Shown in pieces: positions 57,583 to 64,000 of a stretch of 64,000 nucleotides of DNA (its first letter is position 1; each line of letters opens with the position of its first letter). This DNA comes from CAXXOK01 sp963675365 (GTDB taxonomy: Bacteria > Bacillota > Clostridia > Christensenellales > Aristaeellaceae): the NCBI GenBank assembly GCA_963675365.2, contig CAXXVA010000001.1, positions 1,054,001 to 1,118,000 of the forward strand, in the 5' to 3' direction. The notes beneath the pieces were generated by a model. The model worked only from the letters and a program-made list of their open reading frames with translations, was not told the origin of the DNA and did no database searches. Both the position numbers and the translations under genes were made by a program.

Positions 57583-58158
57583 TTATTCCGCGGGACCGGC
57601 GGCAAACAGCCGGTCCGGGTTGACATAAAACACATAGCTTTCATTATAGACATTCATGAAGTAAATCGCCGTGCCGCCCGCGGCCGACCACCCGGCCGAT
57701 GTATACAGGATATCAGCGGGGAAGGCTTCCGCCTTGTAAGCGTTGAACATGGCGACAATCTGTTCATCCACCGGTCCGACAGGATCGCCGTATTCCGCCG
57801 TCAACTCGTCGGCGATCATCTGGGCTTCGGCTTCCGCATACAGGCCGTAATCGATCCCCATGCACGCCAGCTGATCAGCATGGAAAATGTAGTACATCCC
57901 CGCCGGATCGTTCGCATCCGGCATGTACGGAATCCAGTACTCCGCATTGCCGTTCGTTTCCTGCAGCAGATAGTCCTGTTCGTTTGCAATGCCTTCGATT
58001 AAACACATATCTTCCACCACGGCATCCCAGGTCAGCCCGTTTGGAAACATGAATCCGGTGTCCGCCGGATCGCTTGATTGGGGCATATCAGTCGCCGCCG
58101 CGCCGCTAATCGCAAGAAGCAGCACAAGCAAGGCGCAGCATAGGGTTCTTATCCGCAT
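57583..58158 (-). CDS. Small secreted protein, paralogue 2
   Basis: The 191-aa protein has a signal peptide (MRIRTLCCALLVLLLAISGA) and the same layout as its neighbours: FPNGLTWDAVVEDMCLIEG, PAGMYYIFHADQLACMGIDY, a helix ending LTAEYGDPVG, and a final GGTAIYFMNVYNESYVFYVN. It has its own GGGAGG RBS. The 118-base gap to the next gene downstream leaves room for a separate promoter. Function unknown. Confidence 0.75.
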   Translation of the reverse strand: MRIRTLCCALLVLLLAISGAAATDMPQSSDPADTGFMFPNGLTWDAVVEDMCLIEGIANEQDYLLQETNGNAEYWIPYMPDANDPAGMYYIFHADQLACMGIDYGLYAEAEAQMIADELTAEYGDPVGPVDEQIVAMFNAYKAEAFPADILYTSAGWSAAGGTAIYFMNVYNESYVFYVNPDRLFAAGPAE

Positions 58159-58291
58159 GGCACATTCCTCCCTTTCCGTCTTTAAAAGTTTATTTCGCGG
58201 CAGGCTCCTTCGCCTGCGAAAACATTCTTGCTTCCTATTTATATATCGCTATGGGTTGAGCAGGTAAGGGTATGCGCGTATTCTTTGCCGC

Positions 58292-58861
58292 TTATTCCTG
58301 GTACAGCAGGCTTTCGTTGACATACATCGTATAGATGTTTTCTTCATCGCCGGTCTTGGTGTATACGTGGTACAGCATCGTGCCGTCTTCCAGATCCCAG
58401 CTTGCGTCGGCCAGAATATCTTCGGCAGCCAGCGCATCCGCTTGTATCGTATTGGCCGCGTCTATGGCGCGCTGCGGTCCGGCAATCGTCGGCTCGCCGT
58501 ATGTTTCTGCCAGCGCTGCAAGAGCTGCGTCATAAATCTCCTGAAACGCAGCCTTCTGCCGCTGCATGGACGAGTTGACGGTTTCGCCGTACATCACCAG
58601 CGCATCATCCCGGCAGATATACACCGCGGCTCCGATAAATTCAGGATGAACGCGCAAAAGCCCGTATTGGGTATACTCGCCGCCGCCGACGATGAATACC
58701 TCGTCCTGGGCCGCGCCTTCCAGGGCAAGGATATCCTCAATGGTCATGTCCCATTCGATTGCGGGAGACGCTTCTTCGGCCAGTCCGGCGGGCGCGCATA
58801 GTATCAGCAGTAAACCAAGGATCGCGGCAATCGCCGCGGCATGCGCTGCGGTTTGTTTCAT
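58292..58861 (-). CDS. Small secreted protein, paralogue 3
   Basis: The 189-aa protein begins with a signal peptide (about 28 residues, ending APAGLA-E) and again shows IEWDMTIEDILALEG, a beta segment with AAVYICRDDALVMYGE, a helix ending LAETYGEPTI, and a final WDLEDGTMLYHVYTKTGDEE before YTMYVNESLL. A promoter TTGCAA-16-TATGAT lies at about 58903-58930. All three are spread by 120-130 bases and oriented alike. Confidence 0.75.
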   Translation of the reverse strand: MKQTAAHAAAIAAILGLLLILCAPAGLAEEASPAIEWDMTIEDILALEGAAQDEVFIVGGGEYTQYGLLRVHPEFIGAAVYICRDDALVMYGETVNSSMQRQKAAFQEIYDAALAALAETYGEPTIAGPQRAIDAANTIQADALAAEDILADASWDLEDGTMLYHVYTKTGDEENIYTMYVNESLLYQE

Positions 58862-58943
58862 GGAAACACGTCCTTTCCCGTATTCGTCGTATTGTTTTCT
58901 TTATCATATCATATTTATATTGCGTTGCAAAAGGGGCAGGCGT

Positions 58944-59465
58944 TTACGCCCTTTCCGGAGGCGTATCGTAATCGCGCAGGGCTTTTTGAAGCGCCAGCGT
59001 ATCCTGCCACCGGCCAAACTTATACCCGACGCTGCGGTAAACCCCGACTTCGGTAAAGCCCATCGCCTTGTGCAGGCCTACGCTGCCGGGGTTTGGCAGG
59101 GCGACGCCCGCCACCAGCGTGTAAATGCCGAGGGCTTTCAGCCGTTCAAACAGCGCTTCATACAGCGAGCGGCCGATGCCCTGCCGATGATACCCATTCT
59201 TGATATACACAGACGTCGAGGCGGCGTAGCGATACGCCGCGCGCGCCCGGTATGCCCCGGCGTACGCGTAGCCGACGATCTCACCCCGAACCTCGCACAC
59301 CAGCCAGGCGTAGTGATCCAGACATTCCTTCAGCCGGCGGGCAAACGCATCCGGGGATGGGGGAGTTTCCTCAAAAGAAACGCAGGTATCGGTTACATAC
59401 GGAGAATAAATGGCTAAAAGCTGTGCGGCGTCGTCCATCACAGCGCTGCGGATTGCACACTCCAT
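58944..59465 (-). CDS. GNAT acetyltransferase (phosphinothricin acetyltransferase-like)
   Basis: The 173-aa protein matches the Pat/YncA type of GNAT enzymes: AIYSPYVTDTCVSFEETPPS at the N-terminus, VGYAYAGAYRARAAYRYAASTSVYIKNGYHRQGIGRSLY with the acetyl-CoA loop, and NPGSVGLHKAMGFTEVGVYRSVGYKFGRWQDT. Relatives acetylate methionine sulfoximine, phosphinothricin or similar amines. The ATG at 59465 follows AAAGGAA and lies 17 bases after the TetR gene, so they share a transcript. Confidence 0.88.
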   Translation of the reverse strand: MECAIRSAVMDDAAQLLAIYSPYVTDTCVSFEETPPSPDAFARRLKECLDHYAWLVCEVRGEIVGYAYAGAYRARAAYRYAASTSVYIKNGYHRQGIGRSLYEALFERLKALGIYTLVAGVALPNPGSVGLHKAMGFTEVGVYRSVGYKFGRWQDTLALQKALRDYDTPPERA

Positions 59466-59482
59466 CGGGTCTTCCTTTCCGC

Positions 59483-60040
59483 TTATACCGCCGCCGGAAA
59501 CAGCTTGGCGATCGTGGAGCACAAAATCTCGGCGATGACGTCCGGCGGCTCGGGGTTTTCCTTGTTGAGCCACATGCGGATGATGGAAAATCCGCCGTTG
59601 ACCACCAGGCCGTAGACGTATTCCATCTCGGTTTTGGAGTATTCGGGGCGGAAGTGCGTGTCGATCCACTGGCGCAGCGTGGGGAGGTTGACCAGCGCCT
59701 CGGGAAATTGGGGATCGATGTTGTGGTTGATGATGATGCGGCACAGCTCCGCGTTTTCGCCGATAAACGCCACCAGGTTGGTGATCTGGGACAGATCGCC
59801 CGTCATGGTCGTGGGTTCGTCGTGCAGGTAGCTGTTGACGTGCGTCAGGATCTCGTCTTCCATGTCGTGGAACAGGTCGTACTGGCTGCCGTAGTATTTG
59901 TAGAAGGTCGAGCGGTTGACCTGCGCCTGGTCGCAGATCTCGCGCACGGAGATTTTATGAATGGGTTGTTCGCCCAGCAGCTTGATCAGGCTTTGCCGCA
60001 GCAGCTGCTTGGACAGGCGCACGCGCTGGTTTTCGGACAT
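59483..60040 (-). CDS. TetR family transcriptional regulator
   Basis: The 185-aa protein has an N-terminal helix-turn-helix (HKISVREICDQAQVNRSTFYKYYGSQYDLFHDME) and a C-terminal helical ligand domain of the TetR_C_33 type. It is divergent from the MMPL exporter gene and probably represses it. The ATG at 60040 follows AAGGAGG. A TGACA/TGTCA dyad lies 42 bases before the exporter start. Confidence 0.88.
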   Translation of the reverse strand: MSENQRVRLSKQLLRQSLIKLLGEQPIHKISVREICDQAQVNRSTFYKYYGSQYDLFHDMEDEILTHVNSYLHDEPTTMTGDLSQITNLVAFIGENAELCRIIINHNIDPQFPEALVNLPTLRQWIDTHFRPEYSKTEMEYVYGLVVNGGFSIIRMWLNKENPEPPDVIAEILCSTIAKLFPAAV

Positions 60041-60508
60041 AGGGTTTCCCTCCTTGATTGCTATTAGCAGACGATCGTCAAATATAGAAATTGAGAATTG
60101 GCAAACCGCGCACAAAGACAAGTTGAGTGCTGCCATGTGTGGGCTTAAGCAGGGACTTGCAGGCAAGCGATGGTTTAGGAACACGCGGGGCCGCGAATCT
60201 GATTTTTGTCAGGTTGGGTTCCAAGAATCCGATGTAGTAGCAGCGCTACATCAAGGATTTGAGGGCCCAAGATGGCGGAAAGCGGGTCGCTGACGCGCGT
60301 GGGATTGAGCCCTCGCTTGCCTCCTTCACATTTGCAACAAATGGCTTGGACATTGCTTTCATGCGGACACATTAACGGGTTCTGTCGGTTTTACAGCAGA
60401 CGCAAGGTCAACAGTTGGTTGTTTTGTCTACACGTGGTTATTATGATGAAGCTGACACCGTTTGTCAACCATGTGTCTATTTTTTACGGATAAAGGAGCT
60501 TCCATCGC
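60041..60508. other. Intergenic region between TetR and MMPL genes
   Basis: The roughly 470 bases contain short open frames on both strands without ribosome binding sites, none recognised. The last 70 bases before the exporter carry the likely promoter and the dyad at 60453-60467. Confidence 0.5.
60453..60467. promoter_or_regulatory. Candidate TetR operator
   Basis: TGACA and TGTCA form a perfect inverted repeat around CCGTT, 42 bases upstream of the exporter RBS-proximal start. The TTGTCA at 60462-60467 may be the -35 box, so binding would block transcription. The -10 box is not clear. Confidence 0.45.
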
Positions 60509-62641
60509 ATGAGAACCATCGCCCGCAACATTGTAAGAGACCACAAGCTGATCCTGATTTTATTCGCGTTGTTGACCATCGCAAGCGTCTTTATGATGTT
60601 TCAGGTTAAAATCAACGACGATATGACCAAATACCTGCCCGAGAGCTCGCCGGCCAAGCAGGGCGCTGTCATCATCAACGAGGAATTCACCCCCGCGAGC
60701 ACCTTTACCCTGACGTTTGAAAACCTGGCCGACGACCGCAAACAGGCGGTGTACGACCAGATCAAAAGCGCCGACGGCGTGCTGACCGTCGCCTACGACT
60801 CGACCGAGCGTTACAACAACGGAGACTACACCCTGTACGAGATCACCGTGGACGCGGCGGCGTTCTCCGACGCCGCCAAGGCCGTCGTCAGCGAAATCAA
60901 GGGGCTGTACGCCGGCGATACCATTTTCGTCTCCGGCGACGCGGCGGGCAATACCGCCATTGAGCGCATCCCGTCGCTGCTGATCATCGCGGGGGCGATC
61001 CTTCTGCTGATATTGTTCATCATGAGCACGTCGTGGATCGAGCCGCTCCTGTTCATCATCACCATCGGCGTGGCGATCGCCATCAATATGGGCACGAACA
61101 TCATTTTCGGCAGCGTATCGCAGATCACCTACACCATCGCGTCCATCCTGCAGGTGTGCCTGTCCATCGACTATTCCATCATGCTGCTGTCGCGCTACCG
61201 GCAGGAAAAGGAAACCGCCGCCGATAAAACGCAGGCCATGCGCCGCGCGCTGCGCCACGGCGTAACCGCGATCTCCGGCAGCTCGATTACGACCATCGTG
61301 GGCATGCTCGCCCTGACGCTGATGAGCTTTACCATCGGCATGGATCTGGGGCTGGTGCTGGCCAAGGGCGTGCTGATCAGCCTGCTGTGCATCCTGACGC
61401 TGATGCCCGCGCTGATCCTGATTTTTGACAACGCCCTGGAAAAAACGCGCAAGAAGGCGTTCGCGCCCAAAATGACGAAGATCGGCGCGTTTGAACACAA
61501 AGGACGGTTTTTCATCCTCGCGGCGTTCGTGATTTTGCTGGTGGGCAGCTTTTTCCTGCGCGCCAACGTCAATATTACCTATTCGCTGGCCGATTACAAC
61601 GAGGTGAACAAGCACTTCAGCACGTCCAACCCCATCGTGGTCGTATACGACAACGCGGACGAACAGGCGGTCGCTCCCGCGCTGGAAGCCCTGCAGGCGG
61701 ATTCGCGGATCGAGAGCGTCGATTCGTACGCGACGACCATGCAGAAGGAATACACGGCGCAGGAGTTTGCCGACCTGACGGGCGTCAACGCCATGGCCGC
61801 GGGGCAGCTGTTCCAGGCCTACGGCGCGGACAGCATTCCGCTTAAGGACCTGCTTGCCTATATCCAAACCGCCGTGGCGCAGAACCCCCTGTACGCAAGC
61901 ATGCTGCCCGACGGCGCGCTGGAACAGCTTTCGTCGGCCGCCGACGCGTTCGTTGGCGTTTCGCACTCCCGCGCCGTGCTGAACACGCGGATGCCCGAGG
62001 AGGGCGACGCGACCTTCGCGCTGATCGACACCGTGAAGGAAGCGCTGGACGCCACGGGCGCGACCTATTACCTGGTGGGCAATTCGCCCATCGCCTACGA
62101 GATGCACGAAAGCTTCCCCGCCGAGATGAACCGCATCACCCTCCTGACGGTCGCGGCGATCTTCCTGATCGTAGCCGTGGTGTTCCGCAAGCTGGCCGTG
62201 CCGCTGATTCTGACGCTGATCATCCAGTGCGCGGTGTGGGTGACGATGGGCACCAACTACCTGCAGGGCATCAGCATGTATTATCTGCCGCTGCTGATCG
62301 TCCAGTGCCTGCTGCTAGGCGCGATGGTGGATTACGGCATCCTCTACGCCGACTACTACCGCAAGGCGCGGGAGACCATGGTGAAAAAGGACGCGGTCAT
62401 CCACGCGCTGCGCAGCGCCATCCATACCATCCTCACCTCGGGGCTGGTGCTGATCACCGTCACCGCCAGCATCGGCTTTGTGTTCATCACCGCCGAGCCG
62501 TCCATCTCCGAGATCCTCTTCACCATCGCCAAGGGCGGCTTCTTCGCCTGCCTGCTGATCGTGTTCTTCCTGCCCGGTATTCTTGCCGCTTTAGATCGGG
62601 GAAGGGACACGGAGAAAGCGCTTGAAGAGAAGGCTGAATAG
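60509..62641 (+). CDS. MMPL/RND family exporter
   Basis: The 710-aa inner-membrane protein has the RND layout twice: one membrane helix, a soluble extracellular domain, then five or six helices. Each half carries the MMPL helix motif with Asp (LSIDYSIMLLSRYRQEKE and AMVDYGILYADYYRKARE), as in HAE3/MmpL exporters of lipids, steroids or drugs driven by protons. The length is at the short end for RND proteins, with smaller external domains. The RBS is AAAGGAG. The TetR gene is divergent. Its stop codon abuts a repeat element. Confidence 0.92.
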   Translation: MRTIARNIVRDHKLILILFALLTIASVFMMFQVKINDDMTKYLPESSPAKQGAVIINEEFTPASTFTLTFENLADDRKQAVYDQIKSADGVLTVAYDSTERYNNGDYTLYEITVDAAAFSDAAKAVVSEIKGLYAGDTIFVSGDAAGNTAIERIPSLLIIAGAILLLILFIMSTSWIEPLLFIITIGVAIAINMGTNIIFGSVSQITYTIASILQVCLSIDYSIMLLSRYRQEKETAADKTQAMRRALRHGVTAISGSSITTIVGMLALTLMSFTIGMDLGLVLAKGVLISLLCILTLMPALILIFDNALEKTRKKAFAPKMTKIGAFEHKGRFFILAAFVILLVGSFFLRANVNITYSLADYNEVNKHFSTSNPIVVVYDNADEQAVAPALEALQADSRIESVDSYATTMQKEYTAQEFADLTGVNAMAAGQLFQAYGADSIPLKDLLAYIQTAVAQNPLYASMLPDGALEQLSSAADAFVGVSHSRAVLNTRMPEEGDATFALIDTVKEALDATGATYYLVGNSPIAYEMHESFPAEMNRITLLTVAAIFLIVAVVFRKLAVPLILTLIIQCAVWVTMGTNYLQGISMYYLPLLIVQCLLLGAMVDYGILYADYYRKARETMVKKDAVIHALRSAIHTILTSGLVLITVTASIGFVFITAEPSISEILFTIAKGGFFACLLIVFFLPGILAALDRGRDTEKALEEKAE

Positions 62642-62716
62642 GGGCGCTGCCACTATTCACCCCGCAAAGGGCTTTGCCCATGACCCATTAAAAGGCCACG
62701 CGATGCGCGGCCTTTT
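62641..62716 (+). repeat. 3'-UTR hairpin element with terminator
   Basis: Directly after the exporter stop come GGGGCGCTGCC, CCCCGC, an AAAGGGC/GCCC hairpin and then the terminator AAAAGGCC/GGCCTTTT (62690-62716). The same blocks in the same order make up 3635-3709, where the final stem is TTGGCCGCGC/GCGCGGCCAA. Confidence 0.75.
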
Positions 62717-62832
62717 GTATTTTATTCTTACCTGTACTGTTTACAATAAGAAGCACCTATTGACACAACAAATCAAATCAACTACGATTAGAGAAAATAA
62801 ATCGTCAAGTAGAAGAATAGGATGGCATAATT

Positions 62833-63750
62833 ATGACAACTTACGGGAAAAATATAAACCTGTTCTTGTTAGATAGCACTCCAACTGGACGGATTAAATG
62901 TACCCTCGCAAATTGGACTGGCGTCGTTTATAAAATTCCACGGACAGATCTCGAAAAGTGTAAATCACGTGAGGATTTTAAGAATAGTGCTGTATATATG
63001 TTGTTTGGCATTTCAAGTGATACTAATGATCCCGTAGCATATATAGGCCAGGCTGGAATGAGAAATATAGGTGAAGGTATTCTAAATCGACTAATGGAAC
63101 ATAAACGTAGTTCCGCTAAGGATTATTGGACAGACGCAATCGTGATAACAACATCAAACAACTCATTTGGTCAAACAGAGATTAGTTATCTAGAAAATAA
63201 ACTCTATACAATTGCAAAAGATGTTGACCGTTGTATTATAAAAAATTCAAATATGCCCACTCTTGGGAACGTCACTGAAGAAAAAGAGAGCGAGCTCGAA
63301 GAATTTATTGAGTTTGCTAGAATCGCTATAGGTGTTCTTGGTTATAAAATCCTTGAGCCCTATATTGAAAAGCAGCAAGAAGATAAACCTGTTGCTTTGG
63401 AATCATCCACCGACAATCTAAGGTTTGAGCTTTTAAATAGAAACACTCATGCTATGGGAGTGAGAACATCTGAAGGATTTGTTGTTCTTAAAGGAAGTAG
63501 TATAAAACCGACAATATCACCATCATGCCCTAACAACGCAAGAGTATCAAGAGAAAAGTATAAATCAGTTATTAATAGCGCCTCTGTGCTTGAGAAAGAT
63601 GTGTTACTGCATTCTCCTGCTGAGGCTGCTTGCTTTGTGACAGGGTTTTCAATAAATGCACGAAATGCTTGGAAAACATCGAATGGAAAAACACTCAACG
63701 AGGTTGAAGCAGAAGAATCTCGCGTCTACATAGATGAAGTCCTTATATAA
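62833..63750 (+). CDS. GIY-YIG nuclease-fold protein with DUF4357-type C-terminus
   Basis: The 305-aa protein has an N-terminal GIY-YIG-like domain (SAVYMLFGIS, then VAYIGQAGM and LNRLMEHKR with the catalytic Arg pattern, Glu in ISYLENKLYTIA) and a C-terminal domain ending SINARNAWKTSNGKTLNEVE, typical of DUF4357. Such proteins are linked to restriction systems and mobile DNA. The gene is strongly AT-rich, between two GC-rich repeats/terminators, which suggests transfer. It would cut DNA or RNA; target unknown. Confidence 0.85.
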   Translation: MTTYGKNINLFLLDSTPTGRIKCTLANWTGVVYKIPRTDLEKCKSREDFKNSAVYMLFGISSDTNDPVAYIGQAGMRNIGEGILNRLMEHKRSSAKDYWTDAIVITTSNNSFGQTEISYLENKLYTIAKDVDRCIIKNSNMPTLGNVTEEKESELEEFIEFARIAIGVLGYKILEPYIEKQQEDKPVALESSTDNLRFELLNRNTHAMGVRTSEGFVVLKGSSIKPTISPSCPNNARVSREKYKSVINSASVLEKDVLLHSPAEAACFVTGFSINARNAWKTSNGKTLNEVEAEESRVYIDEVLI

Positions 63751-63753
63751 AAC

Positions 63754-63781
63754 AAAAAACCGCGCAATGCGCGGCCTTTTT
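63754..63781. terminator. Terminator between GIY-YIG and glycogen phosphorylase genes
   Basis: CCGCGC (63760-63765) pairs with GCGCGG (63769-63774), with AAAAAA before and TTTTT after, so it can work in both directions. The core CGCGCAATGCGCGGCC is the same as in the hairpin array at 3692-3707. Confidence 0.8.
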
Positions 63782-63838
63782 GTATCTTTTCTTTGATCCC
63801 AGCCGGTTCAGAAGGTGTGAGATGCTAGGCGGCAAGGA

Positions 63839-63874
63839 GGGGTTGAGCTGAGCTTACTCGTTTGTAAGTGATGC
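63839..63874. repeat. Dispersed hairpin repeat, copy 2
   Basis: The 25 bases at 63850-63874 are identical to 8230-8254. GGGGTTGAGCT precedes both, with five extra bases (GAGCT duplicated) here. It lies 50 bases beyond the glycogen phosphorylase stop. Confidence 0.75.
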
Positions 63875-63924
63875 GAAAACCCGACGACGCCAACAACGCA
63901 GATCGCGCCTTATGGGCCGGCTGG

Positions 63925-64000
63925 TCATATTTTCCAGATGCGGTCGTTATACTCGCGTATAGTCCGGTCCGAGGAGAAGCTGCCCGACAGGGCGGTGTTG
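63925..64000 (-). CDS. glgP: Glycogen/starch phosphorylase, C-terminal end
   Basis: Only the last 24 codons are in the window. They read NTALSGSFSSDRTIREYNDR followed by IWKI and stop, the conserved C-terminus of glycogen phosphorylase, where the SSDRTI.EY...IW pattern is highly typical. The enzyme would release glucose-1-phosphate from glycogen or starch. The rest of the gene lies beyond the right edge. Confidence 0.85.
   Translation of the reverse strand, partial: NTALSGSFSSDRTIREYNDRIWKI

Noticed and set aside
60175..60372. 65-codon minus-strand frame with a CxxC-like start between TetR and MMPL
   Set aside because: No ribosome binding site, and the text looks like low-complexity intergenic sequence; could be a repeat, but no second copy is in this window.

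Overview
The window looks like part of a chromosome from an anaerobic, gut-type member of the Clostridia (Firmicutes). Pointers are the 16S/23S sequence, strong AGGAGG-type ribosome binding sites, a TAXI-type TRAP transporter, a PepC-type C1 aminopeptidase, Lpl-type ABC sugar importers and a MetH without the reactivation domain. Most genes are GC-rich. Three stretches, near 8.5-9.5 kb, 15.4-16.5 kb and 62.7-63.8 kb, are visibly AT-rich and carry genes that look imported.

Layout. (1) 0-8.5 kb, minus strand: methionine genes metA-metF-metH, preceded by a consensus promoter, a 21-codon Met-rich leader ORF and a terminator/antiterminator pair, and followed by three tandem M42 metallopeptidases, the last frameshifted. 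(2) 8.5-17.2 kb: a mixed block with an AT-rich membrane protein, PepC, a MATE exporter, an HD hydrolase, a GNAT acetyltransferase, a secreted protein, a zinc-ribbon/TIR-like protein of foreign composition and a toxin-antitoxin pair. (3) 17.2-30.4 kb: a catabolic region with an AEC transporter and amidohydrolase, then a minus-strand cluster (aldehyde dehydrogenase, acyl-CoA carboxylase beta; TAXI solute receptor, fused TRAP permease, isochorismatase-like hydrolase, alpha/beta hydrolase, DRE-TIM synthase, cyclase) and a divergent GntR regulator. Two near-identical AT-rich palindromic promoters probably let the regulator control both halves. (4) 30.4-38.7 kb, plus strand: a sugar or sugar-acid operon with ABC importer, two RraA-like proteins, a split transketolase, a GntR regulator and an RpiB-like isomerase. 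(5) 38.9-50.4 kb: a secreted SEL1-repeat protein and a glucuronoxylan-oligomer module (GH43, GH115, LplB/LplC/solute-binding protein, membrane AraC-type regulator). (6) 50.4-56.8 kb, minus strand: an rRNA operon, 16S-tRNA-Ala-tRNA-Ile-23S-5S-tRNA-Asn, with a hairpin-packed spacer. (7) 56.9-64 kb: three related small secreted proteins, a GNAT and a TetR gene divergent from an MMPL exporter, an AT-rich GIY-YIG protein, and the 3' end of a glycogen phosphorylase gene.

How it works together. The met genes would supply acylated homoserine, methyl-THF and methionine, apparently under leader-peptide control rather than a SAM riboswitch. The xylan module imports glucuronylated xylo-oligomers and cleaves them with enzymes that lack signal peptides. 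Both sugar-importer operons place stable hairpins before and after the solute-binding-protein cistron, which would raise its dose over the permeases. Repeated hairpin elements recur in 3' untranslated regions (3.63-3.77, 62.64-62.72, 63.75-63.78 kb) and around 8.23 and 63.85 kb.
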